Of a stretch of 64,000 bases of DNA, positions 1 through 8,927 are shown one piece after another. The notes under the pieces were generated by a model. That model made no database searches. It had not been told where the DNA came from and saw only the letters and a program-made list of their open reading frames with translations. Within the stretch, counting starts at the first letter, position 1. Each line of letters opens with the position of its first letter. A program made the translations under genes and the position numbers. Origin of the DNA: Pseudomonas asturiensis (lineage in GTDB: Bacteria; Pseudomonadota; Gammaproteobacteria; Pseudomonadales; Pseudomonadaceae); the NCBI RefSeq assembly GCF_900143095.1, contig NZ_FRDA01000004.1:261265-325264 (forward strand), read 5' to 3'.

Positions 1-165
1 CCCTGGAGCAATAGAGGAACGACGGCATGGTCAATCCGTTTCAGATCAATACGCTAACAAAGCGATCGGGATAAAAAGCGCCGATCTTGAAGGCTGCGAA
101 GAATAATCTGCTGTATGCGGGCCGCTAAGCGCATGGAGCTGTTTTGGCCGGTACACCCAGGCCTG

Positions 166-1023
166 TCAGCCGATGGCCTGAGTGACCAGCGTGAACTGCC
201 GGACCTTGTCGCTGACCGGTGGTGGCGCGCCGAGGACCATGCGCGGCGCTCGGTCGACACACGCCAGTCCCAGGCTTTCCAGCCAGGGTGCCAGCCCGCT
301 GTCGGACAGAATGTCGAAGCGCACGAAGGTGTCGGGGATCAGGCGCAGCAAGCAAGAGATCAGCTGGCGTGCCTGGGTCTGATCCTGGGCTACCACCGGG
401 CCGATGATGTGGCCGCGACCGAATCGGCGCAGCAAGGCGATGCCTTGTAGCTGACCCTCCACTTCGATGCCGACGGCATGTTCGGCATCTCGCAACAGGT
501 CTGTCAGCACTGTCGTGCGATCCAGTCCACTGCCTTCATTGGCCAGCCGGATCAGCGCTGGATGATCGGCTGGGCCCAGCGTTCGCAGTGCAGAACCGGC
601 GGCCAGCGGCAGTTGCTCGGGCAACTGTGGTACCCCTTGATGTTGCTGGATGCGTGCGTAATCGACAAAGCCCATGCTCTGGTATAGCGGCGCGCCGGCT
701 TCTGTCGCATTGAGAATCGGCGTGCGTGGTGCTGTGGCGTCCAGGCACAGGTGCATCAGACGACGTCCGATGCCTTTGCCCTGGTGCGCGTCGCTAACGA
801 TCACCAGGCCGATGGACGACCAGTCGCCCTGATGACACGTGAACGCCACACCGATCAGTTGCCCGGCCTGCTCGGCCACGAAGCCTTGAGCGGTGCGCTG
901 CACCATGGCCCAGTCTTCTTCGCGATGCGGCCATTTCAGATGCACTGACAGAGCATGGGCAGCGGGCATGTCCGCTGCGGTCGCGGCGCGGTAGTGACAG
1001 GTGGAATCTGAGACTGCGCTCAT
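166..1023 (-). CDS. GNAT N-acetyltransferase, two-domain (YitH-like)
   Basis: Predicted cytoplasmic acetyl-CoA-dependent N-acetyltransferase of 285 residues. The first half is a classical GNAT fold: the acetyl-CoA loop is visible as DAHQGKGIGRRLM around residues 78-90, followed by a YQSMGF motif typical of beta-strand 5. The second half (about residues 140-280) resembles the Acetyltransf_18 domain fused to GNATs of the YitH type; this is my recollection of the family, not a search. No signal peptide or membrane segment. It lies 33 bp downstream of the RidA gene on the same strand, so it may be the last gene of that cluster. Substrate unknown. The first 165 bases of the window contain no gene I can support. 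Confidence 0.85.
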   Translation of the reverse strand: MSAVSDSTCHYRAATAADMPAAHALSVHLKWPHREEDWAMVQRTAQGFVAEQAGQLIGVAFTCHQGDWSSIGLVIVSDAHQGKGIGRRLMHLCLDATAPRTPILNATEAGAPLYQSMGFVDYARIQQHQGVPQLPEQLPLAAGSALRTLGPADHPALIRLANEGSGLDRTTVLTDLLRDAEHAVGIEVEGQLQGIALLRRFGRGHIIGPVVAQDQTQARQLISCLLRLIPDTFVRFDILSDSGLAPWLESLGLACVDRAPRMVLGAPPPVSDKVRQFTLVTQAIG

Positions 1024-1055
1024 GGAATCTCCTTGAGGGTCTTGTAGGTGAGGTG

Positions 1056-1448
1056 TCAGCGCGCGCTGCGTGCCTGCGCTTCGATCTCGATCAGGTAGCC
1101 ATGATGCAGCTCTGGCACAGGGACGACGGCACGGGCCGGGCGATGGTCGCCCAGATACGTGGCGTAGAGTCGGTCGAAGGCGGGCCAGTGCTGGATGCCT
1201 GCAACGTAGACGGTGACCTTGATCAGGTCATCGGCGCGGCACCCGGCGGCGGCGAGAATGGCCAGCAGGTTGTCCAGCGCTATCGCCGCCTGCACCTCGA
1301 AGGGTTCATCGACGCTGTGACTGCCGTCGGCGCGCACCGGCAACTGCCCCGAGACATGCAGCACACCCTGATGCCGTACGGCCTGGGAATAGTGCCCGCC
1401 TGGCGCTGCAGCGTCGGGCGTGTGGATCCGTTCGATATCACCAGCCAT
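1056..1448 (-). CDS. RidA/YjgF family enamine/imine deaminase
   Basis: RidA proteins hydrolyse reactive enamine/imine intermediates such as 2-aminoacrylate, released by PLP enzymes, to keto acids and ammonia. The 130-residue length is normal for the family. The conserved Arg is present at residue 106 (RPARAVVPVPEL) and the C-terminal acidic stretch IEIEA follows, as in active RidA. The ATG at 1448 overlaps the end of the upstream PLP-enzyme gene (1438) by 11 bases, so translation is probably coupled. A longer open frame continues upstream but is only a shadow of that gene. The neighbour suggests it clears 2-aminoacrylate or a related imine made by the PLP enzyme; this is inference. Confidence 0.88.
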   Translation of the reverse strand: MAGDIERIHTPDAAAPGGHYSQAVRHQGVLHVSGQLPVRADGSHSVDEPFEVQAAIALDNLLAILAAAGCRADDLIKVTVYVAGIQHWPAFDRLYATYLGDHRPARAVVPVPELHHGYLIEIEAQARSAR

Positions 1449-2589
1449 GCAGACGACTCCAGGTGTGCACGTCGCCCTCGGCATCCAGCGCGTGATAGTC
1501 AGGGAATTGCGCGCCGGTGGCACAGGCATGGTTCGGCAGGATGCGCAAACGGCTGCCAATCGCAAAGCGCGTTGTAATGTCGTCACCGGCGTCGGCCGCC
1601 AGGGTGATGATGCCGTGCTCCTGATTGGCACCGGTGACTCTCGCGCCTTCAATCCATTCTCCGGTTTCGGTGCAGACCTGGCCGTAGCCAAAGTCCTGCC
1701 GCTGGCGCTGCGTGCCGCGATCACGGCTCATCGCCATCCAGCCTGCGTCGACGATGATCCAGCCCTTTTCCTGCTGATGGCCGATGACTGTGGTCAGCAC
1801 GCTCAACGCCAGTTCGTCGGCAGTGCAGACGCCAATGTTATGCATCACCAGGTCAAAGAACACGTAGACCCCGGCCCTGACTTCGGTCACACCTTCCAGG
1901 CCCTGCGCCGACAACGCGGTGGGCGTGGAACCAATGCTGACCTCGGGGCAGGGCAGTCCGGCCCCGCGGATGCGGTCGGCAGCCGTGACGCACAGCAGGC
2001 GTTCCTGTTCGGCCATTGCCTGAAGCGCTTCAGGTGTCTCCAGATCGTAGCTGGAGCCTGCATGGGTCATCACGCCACGCAGTTGCATGCCGCCTTCTGT
2101 CAGTAATCGCGCCACCTCCAGCAGTGCGTTGTCGTCGGCCTTCAGGCCGGATCGGTGGCCGTCACAGTCGATCTCGATCCACACCTCGAACGGCTCGTCA
2201 TGTGCATGACCAAACGCAACGATGGCCTGCGCGGCGATGACACTGTCCGTCAGGATGCTCAGGCGGCAACCCTTGCGGCGCAGGGCCAGCGCCTGATTCA
2301 GTTTGCCGGGCGCCATGGCGACGGCGTAAAACACGTCGTCGATGCCGTTGGCAAAACAGTGCTCGGCTTCTTTAAGCGTCGATACCGTTACACCGCGGGC
2401 ACCGGCGGCCAGTTGCGCCTGAATGACCGGCAATGACTTGCTGGTCTTGACGTGCGGACGCAAGCGCACGCCGAGGCTGTTCATGCGTTGCTGCATGCGC
2501 TGGATGTTGCGCTGCATGCGCGGCACATCGACCAGGGCGACGGGCGTATCGAGGAGCGGCGGTACGGCGGGTATCAAAGAGGCTGGCAT
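1438..2589 (-). CDS. DSD1-family PLP enzyme (D-serine dehydratase / D-threonine aldolase-like)
   Basis: Fold-type III PLP enzyme of about 383 residues with an alanine-racemase-like N-terminal barrel. The PLP lysine sits in RPHVKTSKS near residue 48, and the C-terminal metal pair seen in zinc-dependent D-serine dehydratases and D-threonine aldolases is present in PNHACATGAQFPDYH (His about 354, Cys about 356). Expected activity is elimination or retro-aldol cleavage of a D-hydroxyamino acid; the substrate cannot be read from sequence. The frame also allows a GTG start at 2622, 11 codons earlier; I prefer the ATG at 2589 because the DTPVALVD core follows at family-like distance. It overlaps the RidA gene and diverges from a LysR gene 95 bases away, its likely regulator. 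Confidence 0.85.
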   Translation of the reverse strand: MPASLIPAVPPLLDTPVALVDVPRMQRNIQRMQQRMNSLGVRLRPHVKTSKSLPVIQAQLAAGARGVTVSTLKEAEHCFANGIDDVFYAVAMAPGKLNQALALRRKGCRLSILTDSVIAAQAIVAFGHAHDEPFEVWIEIDCDGHRSGLKADDNALLEVARLLTEGGMQLRGVMTHAGSSYDLETPEALQAMAEQERLLCVTAADRIRGAGLPCPEVSIGSTPTALSAQGLEGVTEVRAGVYVFFDLVMHNIGVCTADELALSVLTTVIGHQQEKGWIIVDAGWMAMSRDRGTQRQRQDFGYGQVCTETGEWIEGARVTGANQEHGIITLAADAGDDITTRFAIGSRLRILPNHACATGAQFPDYHALDAEGDVHTWSRLHGW

Positions 2590-2684
2590 GAGCGGCGCTC
2601 GCGTGGCTGGGTACGGCTCCACTCTACTGTTTGACGATGAAGCTGTGGTTCAATAGGTTGTCATCAATCCTTAAGCTGAGCTGA

Positions 2685-3569
2685 ATGATCGCGATCGAAG
2701 ATTTACGTCTGGCCGTGACGCTGTCGCGCTGCGAGTCACTCAGTGCTGCGGCCCGGCTTCTCAATGTCTCGCCACCAGCGTTGTCGATGCGGCTGCGCAA
2801 ACTGGAAGCGCAACTGGGCATTACCCTGGCCAATCGAGACGCCCGGCGTTTGAGCCTGACCGCCGAGGGTGAGCGCTTCGCCCGGGAAAGCGCCCACTTG
2901 CTGGAGCAACTGGAAGCGCTGCCGGAGTCGTTCAAGCAGCGCGATGAACGTCTGGTTGGTACGCTCAGGCTCGCGGCGCCCTTCGGCTATGGCCGCCAGC
3001 GCATTGCGCCGCTGCTTGCACGCTTTGCCAGACTGCACCCGCAGTTGCGCCTGCACCTTGATCTGCGTGAAACGCCATGGCCGGATCGACACGACAGCGA
3101 TGCGGTCATCCACATCGGCAGCCTCAACGACAGCCTGTGGATCGCCCGCACGCTGGCGCACAACAATCGCTGGCTGTGCGCTAGCCCGGCGTATCTGGAG
3201 CACCACGGTATTCCTGCGTCGCCCGACGAGCTGGCGGCTCATCGTTGTATCTGTATTCGGGAAAACGATGAAGACGTGACCCTCTGGCACATGAGCAAGG
3301 GTGCGTCAAAAAAGACCCTGCGAATCGAGCCTGTGCTGCTCAGCAACGACGGCTCTGTCGCCCGCCGCTGGGCCGAGCAGGGGCTGGGCATCGTGCTGCG
3401 CTCGCAGTGGGACGTCAGCGATGCCATTGCCAGCGGCGCACTGGTGCGGGTGCTTGCTGATTGGCAACTGACCAGCGCGCCGATCAACCTGCTGGTGCCC
3501 GTGCGCAAGCAACGCAGCGCAAGGGTGCAGGCGCTGATGGAGTTTCTGGAGGTGGCGTTGAAGACGTGA
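2685..3569 (+). CDS. LysR-family transcriptional regulator
   Basis: A 294-residue LysR-type regulator. The N-terminal winged helix-turn-helix reads VTLSRCESLSAAARLLNVSPPALS (two parts of the usual LTTR helix pair, residues about 10-33), followed by the linker and a substrate-binding-like effector domain. The start ATG at 2685 gives the usual LTTR N-terminus with the first helix at residue 4. It is transcribed divergently from the PLP-enzyme/RidA genes, the classic arrangement for an LTTR controlling its neighbour and itself. The effector is therefore likely to be a D-amino acid or a product, but this is inference from position only. Subfamily looks like the single-effector, DgdR/TsaR-like group. 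Confidence 0.9.
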   Translation: MIAIEDLRLAVTLSRCESLSAAARLLNVSPPALSMRLRKLEAQLGITLANRDARRLSLTAEGERFARESAHLLEQLEALPESFKQRDERLVGTLRLAAPFGYGRQRIAPLLARFARLHPQLRLHLDLRETPWPDRHDSDAVIHIGSLNDSLWIARTLAHNNRWLCASPAYLEHHGIPASPDELAAHRCICIRENDEDVTLWHMSKGASKKTLRIEPVLLSNDGSVARRWAEQGLGIVLRSQWDVSDAIASGALVRVLADWQLTSAPINLLVPVRKQRSARVQALMEFLEVALKT

Positions 3570-3632
3570 GGGTGGCCCCTGTTTACACCTGACGTACCGC
3601 ATAGGCATATTTTGCTGCCGGTTCCCGGCAGA

Positions 3633-3662
3633 TCGCCGGCAAGCCGTCTCCCACAGTCCGTT
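3633..3662. repeat. single REP-like palindromic unit
   Basis: Copy of the core GCCGGCAAGCCG followed by TCTCCCACAGTCCG. The same core recurs at 28232-28264, and in the opposite orientation at 28173 and 34843. Intergenic between the LysR gene and the recR promoter. Confidence 0.75.
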
Positions 3663-3765
3663 GTCTGCCAGGCGGCACTGCGTTGTCATGTGGTTATGCC
3701 TCTTGGCGCGCTACGTGTCAGGCACAGCGAACACCTGCTATTGGTCGCAGCCTATCAACCCCGAA

Positions 3766-3795
3766 TTGACGCTGGCGGCAACGCGCGGGTATAAA
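3766..3795 (+). promoter_or_regulatory. predicted sigma-70 promoter of recR
   Basis: TTGACG at 3766-3771 and TATAAA at 3790-3795 separated by exactly 18 bases, 32 bases upstream of the recR ATG at 3828. This is a near-consensus housekeeping promoter. It shows that recR can be transcribed alone here, which matters because the usual dnaX-ybaB genes are not directly upstream. Confidence 0.6.
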
Positions 3796-3827
3796 CCGCG
3801 TCTTGTGTTTTTGTCGGACTTTTCTTC

Positions 3828-4430
3828 ATGAGCTTCAGCCCCCTGATTCGCCAGTTGATCGATGCCTTCCGCGTACTGCCGGGCGTGGGTCAGAAAACCG
3901 CGCAGCGCATGGCTTTACAGCTGCTGGAGCGTGATCGCAGCGGCGGTTCGCGGCTGGCGCTGGCCTTGAGTCAGGCGATGGAAGGTGTCGGTCATTGCCG
4001 CTTGTGCCGCACGCTGACCGAAGAAGAACTCTGCCCGCAATGCGCTGATGTGCGCCGCGACGACACGCTGCTGTGCGTGGTCGAAGGACCGACGGATGTC
4101 TACGCCGTGGAGCAGACCGGGTATCGCGGCCGTTACTTCGTGCTCAAAGGCCATCTGTCGCCACTCGACGGCCTTGGGCCCGAGGCCATTGGCATTCCGC
4201 AACTGATGGAGCGCATCGCCGGGCAGGGCACGTTCACTGAAGTCATTCTGGCCACCAACCCGACCGTGGAAGGCGAGGCCACCGCCCATTACATCGCCCA
4301 GTTGCTCAACCAGAAAGGCCTGATCGCCTCGCGCATCGCCCATGGTGTGCCGCTGGGTGGCGAGCTGGATCTGGTGGACGGCGGCACGCTGGCGCACTCG
4401 TTTGCGGGGCGCAAGCCGATTTCAATGTAG
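3828..4430 (+). CDS. recR: recombination mediator protein RecR
   Basis: RecR works with RecF and RecO to load RecA onto SSB-coated single-stranded DNA in gap repair. The protein has 200 residues, normal for RecR. Order of domains: N-terminal helix-hairpin-helix ([15 protein letters not shown], residues about 16-30), a C4 zinc finger with Cys57, Cys60, Cys69 and Cys72, then a Toprim domain with the EGPTD motif at 86-90, and the C-terminal Walker-B-like strand. In many gammaproteobacteria recR follows dnaX and ybaB; here the upstream neighbour is a LysR gene and recR has its own promoter. The next gene is convergent, 62 bases away. Confidence 0.97.
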   Translation: MSFSPLIRQLIDAFRVLPGVGQKTAQRMALQLLERDRSGGSRLALALSQAMEGVGHCRLCRTLTEEELCPQCADVRRDDTLLCVVEGPTDVYAVEQTGYRGRYFVLKGHLSPLDGLGPEAIGIPQLMERIAGQGTFTEVILATNPTVEGEATAHYIAQLLNQKGLIASRIAHGVPLGGELDLVDGGTLAHSFAGRKPISM

Positions 4431-4492
4431 ATGCTTCACCACTTTCTGCTTCGCCTGGGACAGCCGATCCTGTCAGATCAGTGGGCGGTTTT

Positions 4493-5311
4493 TCACCTGT
4501 CCGGATGAAAGCCCGGCAGGAAGTATTTGAACCAGAGCTTTGCGGTGTTGGCAATCAGTCCTCCCGTGCCGTACATATGTTTGAGAAATAGCCAGACTGC
4601 CCGGGCGTCCACTCGCCGTTTACGATCTGCCTTGAGCAGTCTCGTGAATACGATCACGGCCATCAACAGTGTTGGGGGGCCTGCCAGAACCAATGCGCCA
4701 GTGCGCAACAGATAGGATTTTACCCCTCTGCCCATAACGCTGTTCCATAGGTCATATGCTGCTGATTTGTGCTCGGTCTCCTCACGTGCGTGCCAGTTCC
4801 AGAGCTGCGCATAACCGGGTACTGATCCTTCCAGCAACGCAGGGTTGTTTAACGTCACGGTCGAGGCCAGTGCCGTGTGATGTTCAAACATCAGTGCCAC
4901 CGCCAGTCGAAATGACGGGGCGACCCGATGCTCACCCAGAAGGTAATCCAGGAATCTATAGCATTGGCGTTCCAGTTCCCTGCCTGGCAAGCCTGCTTGG
5001 TCGAGCAACCGGTTGTATTGCCTATGTTCGCGGGAGTGCATCGCCTCCTGCGCAATCAGGCCTGCCAGCCTTTCTTTGAGTTTTGAGTCTGTGATTAATG
5101 ATTGGTAATGTCTTGTGCTGGCGATAATAAAGCGCTCAAAGGCTGGAGCCATGACTGAAAAAGTGTTCAGAAAATGGGTGGTCAGTGCGCCATGAGCATG
5201 CCAGTCATTGACTCGATCTGCCGGCAGATCAAACTGACTGCTCAATTCTGTATGGCTGGCGGGCGTTGCAAATTGCCGGACTTCTGCTTCGCCTTGACGT
5301 GCACGTTCCAT
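4493..5311 (-). CDS. predicted metal-dependent hydrolase (PF10118-like)
   Basis: A 272-residue protein resembling the DUF/PF10118 metal-dependent hydrolase family. Likely metal ligands are visible in the repeated acidic/histidine motifs QEAMHSREH (residues about 92-100), MFEHHTAL and WHAREETEHKS (about 173-183), the pattern of a ferritin-like helical di-metal site. A hydrophobic stretch near residues 200-225 (TGALVLAGPPTLLMAVIVFT) suggests membrane association. The start is supported by a strong GGGAGGA Shine-Dalgarno sequence 8 bases before the ATG at 5311. It is monocistronic and convergent with recR. Substrate unknown; proteins of this family are often described next to lipid or aromatic metabolism genes, which is not the case here. 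Confidence 0.75.
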   Translation of the reverse strand: MERARQGEAEVRQFATPASHTELSSQFDLPADRVNDWHAHGALTTHFLNTFSVMAPAFERFIIASTRHYQSLITDSKLKERLAGLIAQEAMHSREHRQYNRLLDQAGLPGRELERQCYRFLDYLLGEHRVAPSFRLAVALMFEHHTALASTVTLNNPALLEGSVPGYAQLWNWHAREETEHKSAAYDLWNSVMGRGVKSYLLRTGALVLAGPPTLLMAVIVFTRLLKADRKRRVDARAVWLFLKHMYGTGGLIANTAKLWFKYFLPGFHPDR

Positions 5312-5430
5312 TACGAAATCCTCCCAAGGATGTCCGTAACTTCAGTTAACACTCATATGAGTTTTTGTGATGGGACGAGCAGTCTTTAACGGACCGGCAG
5401 CAAGACCGTTTCGCAATCATCAATGGCAGT

Positions 5431-5754
5431 TCAACGACGCGGCGTAATATCCCGCTCCACCGGCGGTGCATCCGGGTCCTGGCCTTCGGGAAACTTGCCT
5501 TTCAAATGCCAGGCAAAGGCAATGATTTCAGCAATGGTGCGGTACAGCGGCTCGGGGATGCTGTCGCCCAGTTCCATGCGGGCCAGCAATTTGACCAGCT
5601 CGGCGTTTTCGTAGATGGGGACTTCGTATTCGCGGGCGATGGCCAGGATGGCTTCGGCCAGTTGATCGTCCCCCTTGGCGCTGAGGGTGGGCGCACTTTG
5701 TCCGTCGTAGCTGAGTGCGATGGCCTGGCGCGGTGTGTCGACGTGTTGGGTCAT
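5431..5754 (-). CDS. free-standing FlhB C-terminal-domain protein
   Basis: A 107-residue protein matching only the cytoplasmic C-terminal domain of the flagellar/type III export switch FlhB. The AIALSYD and AP.LSAKG segments (residues 11-28), the VPIYENAELVKLL segment (45-57) and IPEPLYRTIAEIIAF (66-80) correspond to the part of FlhB after its autocleavage site; the NPTH cleavage motif itself is absent and there are no membrane helices. Such proteins resemble FlhB2/FhlX, which can supply the C-terminal fragment to the export gate. Its ATG overlaps the stop codon of the fliK-like gene (TGATG), so the two are almost certainly co-translated, and together may tune export specificity. Confidence 0.85.
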   Translation of the reverse strand: MTQHVDTPRQAIALSYDGQSAPTLSAKGDDQLAEAILAIAREYEVPIYENAELVKLLARMELGDSIPEPLYRTIAEIIAFAWHLKGKFPEGQDPDAPPVERDITPRR

Positions 5755-7373
5755 CAGGCGTTCTCGTCAATCCAGCGTTGTTCGAGGGCGGTTCGTGGTC
5801 CTTGGGGTGGGGCACCGTGGTTGCAGGCCAGTTCGCCCACGGCGAGGCCGCAGGCAATCAGCCGTTCGCGCAAATGCCCCAGCTCCTGTCCGATCAGTGC
5901 TGCGCTGTCCGGACGCTCGGCCCAAAGCTGGCTCGACAAGGTTCCGCGCAGCAGTTGGGCATGCACCTGCAGCGGCCCCAGCGGTTCAAGGTCGAATGCC
6001 AGATCGACTTTCCAGAGCTTTTCCCGGGTTTCCTGAATCTCGCCGTCAGCCTTGTCGTCGGCAGATTCTTCCTCCGGCTTGTCTTCGCGCTGCACTTTGA
6101 CCTGCAAGGGCACGATGTCATGGGCGTTGCGCATCGGAACTTCCAACTGCCAGGTGGTGACCTGCGTGCCGTCAGCGTTAGTGCGCGTCTGATCCAGACC
6201 GCCCAGTTGATGGCTTTGCACGCGTGACACGGCAGCCGCGGCGAGTTTGAGAAGAATTTCCAGGTCGTCTTCTTTCTCGCCACCGCCAACCGAGCGTGAA
6301 GGCAGAGGAAAGACGCTTGGCTGAGTGCGCGCAGCCACCATGCCCAACGTACCCAGCGCGTTGCGGATAGCGCTGGGCATAATCCGCGCCAGGGTGTTGG
6401 AGGCCGCCGCAGCACCATAGGAGCTGTTGTCGGGCAACCCCGGCAGAATCTGGGCAATCAGGCGCATCAGGTTGGCCTTCATGTCCGGTACGTGCAGCGG
6501 GTTCAGGCCTGCCTGCAGTTTCGCCTCCAGAAACACACCGCTGGCATTGAGCGCCTGGGCGACGGTTCTGGGCGATGTCATTTGCTCGACGTCAGGGATG
6601 TCGGCCAGTAACTGATTGATACTGGCCTGCAAGGGCGCGCTGATCGCCGGGCTGGTGCGGGGCAGGTTCTGCAGCGCGTTGATCAGGTTGTCCAGCGAGC
6701 CCTGACGGCTTTGTTGGGTGGCCAGTTGTTGCGCAACGGCCAGTTGATCGAAGCGACCAGGCAGGGCGACGAAGTTCAATGCCTGATTACCCTGCACCTG
6801 AGCGCTGAGCAGGCTGCCGACCTTCAGGGGCTGCGGGCTGTCGACGGTCAGGCTGGAACCTGCCAGCGCAGTATTGAGCAGCATCACGATCGAGCGGTAG
6901 GTGGCAGGCGCGGCGGCGGTGGCGCCCGGAAGGGCGTTAGCCAACTGACTCACCGCCTGTGCCACGATCTGAGTGGTCAGCACCTTGCCTTGTAGCAGCG
7001 TACCCACCGGTAATTGTCGGGTGTCGATGCTGATCAGCGAGTTCTTCAGTGCGCTGTTGAGTTGTTGCAGGGTCAGCGTCAACTCGTTGGCCGACGCCTG
7101 GGTCACTTGCAGCAGGCTGCCGGGCGTGAAGGGCACGGTGCTGCTGACCGGCAGGTTGGTCTGGCTGCCATTGCTCAGAATCAGTTTGAGCAGTAGCTGA
7201 AAGTTCTGGTCGACCTGCTTGAGGGTCAACACTTCGGCTTCTGCGGTCTGGCCTTCAGGGATCAGGGTGGGCGTGGCCTGCAGCAACGTCAGGACCTGCG
7301 CCTGGGAAATGCTGGCGCGTAGCAGCGCGGTCGCTGGAACCGTGGCGGGAACGCTGGTGATATCGCCTGTCAT
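5754..7373 (-). CDS. fliK: FliK-like flagellar hook-length control protein
   Basis: A 539-residue protein with the features of FliK: a long low-complexity, Gln/Leu/Thr-rich N-terminal ruler-like region and a C-terminal globular hook-length-control domain (about residues 400-500) including WQLEVPMRNAHDIVPLQVKV, an acidic linker (EDKPEEESADDKADGE) and a final conserved LRERLIACGLAVGEL. FliK is secreted through the flagellar export gate and triggers the switch from hook to filament export via FlhB. It is isolated from other flagellar genes here, next to an FlhB-domain protein and divergent from ccmA; the pair may be an accessory or second copy. Canonical fliK in the main flagellar cluster cannot be excluded from this window. 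Confidence 0.8.
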   Translation of the reverse strand: MTGDITSVPATVPATALLRASISQAQVLTLLQATPTLIPEGQTAEAEVLTLKQVDQNFQLLLKLILSNGSQTNLPVSSTVPFTPGSLLQVTQASANELTLTLQQLNSALKNSLISIDTRQLPVGTLLQGKVLTTQIVAQAVSQLANALPGATAAAPATYRSIVMLLNTALAGSSLTVDSPQPLKVGSLLSAQVQGNQALNFVALPGRFDQLAVAQQLATQQSRQGSLDNLINALQNLPRTSPAISAPLQASINQLLADIPDVEQMTSPRTVAQALNASGVFLEAKLQAGLNPLHVPDMKANLMRLIAQILPGLPDNSSYGAAAASNTLARIMPSAIRNALGTLGMVAARTQPSVFPLPSRSVGGGEKEDDLEILLKLAAAAVSRVQSHQLGGLDQTRTNADGTQVTTWQLEVPMRNAHDIVPLQVKVQREDKPEEESADDKADGEIQETREKLWKVDLAFDLEPLGPLQVHAQLLRGTLSSQLWAERPDSAALIGQELGHLRERLIACGLAVGELACNHGAPPQGPRTALEQRWIDENA

Positions 7374-7401
7374 TCAATATTCGACCTGAGGAAATTGCCC
7401 C

Positions 7402-7428
7402 TTGGGTGTCAGGACTCGTATGTATAAT
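7402..7428 (+). promoter_or_regulatory. candidate promoter of the ccm operon
   Basis: A perfect TATAAT at 7423-7428 with TTGGGT 15 bases upstream. The -10 is consensus but the spacing is short, so the -35 is doubtful. It lies 136 bases before ccmA in the divergent gap with fliK. Confidence 0.35.
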
Positions 7429-7563
7429 ACCGACCCAAAGCGGTCTGGCCGTCATTAAGTTCCCTTCATGTAACGGCCGCATCATGCTCGACTTGAACTG
7501 CCATTTCCTCCGTTTGTGCTGTTTTCGGCGCATTTCGAGACAACGCGACACTGGAAGCGCTCG

Positions 7564-8205
7564 ATGACTGCTGTGACTCCATTTCTGCATGCCACTGGGT
7601 TGACCTGCGAGCGCGACGGACGGCTGCTGTTCGAAGACCTGGACCTTCACCTCCAGGCCGGCGACCTGTTGCAGATCAGCGGTCCCAATGGCAGCGGCAA
7701 GACCAGCCTGTTGCGATTGTTGTGCGGGTTGATGCAGCCGACCTCGGGCCAGGTCCTGCTCGCAGGAGTGCCCTTGAGTCAGCAGCGTGCCGAGCTGGCC
7801 AGGCAGGTGCTGTGGATTGGTCATGCGGCAGGCCTCAAGGAACTGCTGACGCCGTTGGAAAACCTGTCCTGGCTGTGTGCGTTGCATGGCTCCGGCGAGC
7901 CCGCCATGCTGGAGCAGGCGCTGGAATCGGTCGGGCTGAGCGGTTTTGAAGACGTGCCTTGTCATGCGTTGTCGGCGGGGCAGCAGCGCCGCGTTGCGCT
8001 GGCCCGCTTGCACCTGCCGGGTCCACCGATCTGGATGCTGGATGAACCGTTCACTGCCCTCGACCGGCAAGGCATCGACCAGCTGGAAACCTGTCTGGCC
8101 GAGCATTGCGAGCGTGGCGGTGCGGTGATCCTGACCACTCATCACACGCTGCACCTGAGCCCTGCGGGCTACCGGCAGCTGGATCTGGGAAGTGGCGCCC
8201 GATGA
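7564..8205 (+). CDS. ccmA: heme exporter ATP-binding protein CcmA
   Basis: ATPase of the CcmABCD complex that frees holo-CcmE in cytochrome c maturation system I. 213 residues from the ATG at 7564 (an open frame extends to 7516 but the core starts [14 protein letters not shown]). Walker A is GPNGSGKTS (residues 40-48), the ABC signature is [14 protein letters not shown], and Walker B is [12 protein letters not shown], all intact. First gene of the ccm operon; its stop overlaps the ccmB start as ATGA. Confidence 0.96.
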   Translation: MTAVTPFLHATGLTCERDGRLLFEDLDLHLQAGDLLQISGPNGSGKTSLLRLLCGLMQPTSGQVLLAGVPLSQQRAELARQVLWIGHAAGLKELLTPLENLSWLCALHGSGEPAMLEQALESVGLSGFEDVPCHALSAGQQRRVALARLHLPGPPIWMLDEPFTALDRQGIDQLETCLAEHCERGGAVILTTHHTLHLSPAGYRQLDLGSGAR

Positions 8206-8873
8206 GTAACGTTTTCACGTCACTGTTGCTACGCGAGGCCAGGTTGCTGGCGCGCCGTCCGGCAGAGCTGGCCAATCCGCTGGTTTTTTTCGCTATCGTG
8301 ATCGTATTGTTCCCTCTGGCTGTCGGGCCGGAGAGTCAATTGTTGCAAAGCTTGTCGCCAGGCCTGGTCTGGGTGGCGGCGCTATTGGCGGTTCTACTCT
8401 CGCTGGAAGGGCTGTTTCGCAGTGATTTCGAAGACGGTTCGCTGGAACAGTGGGTCCTTTCGCCGCACCCTCTGGCCCTTCTGGTTCTGGTCAAGGTGCT
8501 GGCACACTGGGTCTTTTCCGGGCTGGCGCTGGTGATGTTGGCGCCGATGCTGGCGTTGATGCTGGGCTTGCCCGGACACTGCCTGCCGGTGCTGATGCTG
8601 TCGCTGTTGCTGGGCACGCCGGTGTTAAGCCTGCTGGGGGCGGTCGGCGCAGCACTGACCGTCGGTCTCAAGCGTGGCGGCCTGTTGCTTGCGCTGCTGA
8701 TTCTGCCGTTGTACATCCCGGTGCTGATTCTGGGCAGTGGCGCGTTGCAGGCTGCGTTGCAAGGCATGCCTGCGACCGGCTACCTGCTGTGGCTGGGCAG
8801 CCTGACGGCACTGGCGGTTACCCTGACACCCTTTGCCATAGCGGCTGGCCTGAAGATCAGTGTCGGCGAATAA
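8202..8873 (+). CDS. ccmB: heme exporter membrane protein CcmB
   Basis: Integral membrane partner of CcmA, 223 residues with about six hydrophobic helices and the conserved N-terminal [20 protein letters not shown] cytoplasmic segment that contacts the ATPase. ATGA overlap with ccmA fixes the start at 8202. The protein ends in an extended [13 protein letters not shown] tail typical of the family. A 54-base gap separates it from ccmC. Confidence 0.95.
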   Translation: MSNVFTSLLLREARLLARRPAELANPLVFFAIVIVLFPLAVGPESQLLQSLSPGLVWVAALLAVLLSLEGLFRSDFEDGSLEQWVLSPHPLALLVLVKVLAHWVFSGLALVMLAPMLALMLGLPGHCLPVLMLSLLLGTPVLSLLGAVGAALTVGLKRGGLLLALLILPLYIPVLILGSGALQAALQGMPATGYLLWLGSLTALAVTLTPFAIAAGLKISVGE

Positions 8874-8927
8874 TTGAGGTTGCGAGGCCTGCCTGTCAGG
8901 CGCTCGGTAAACCCTGGATGTACCGTG

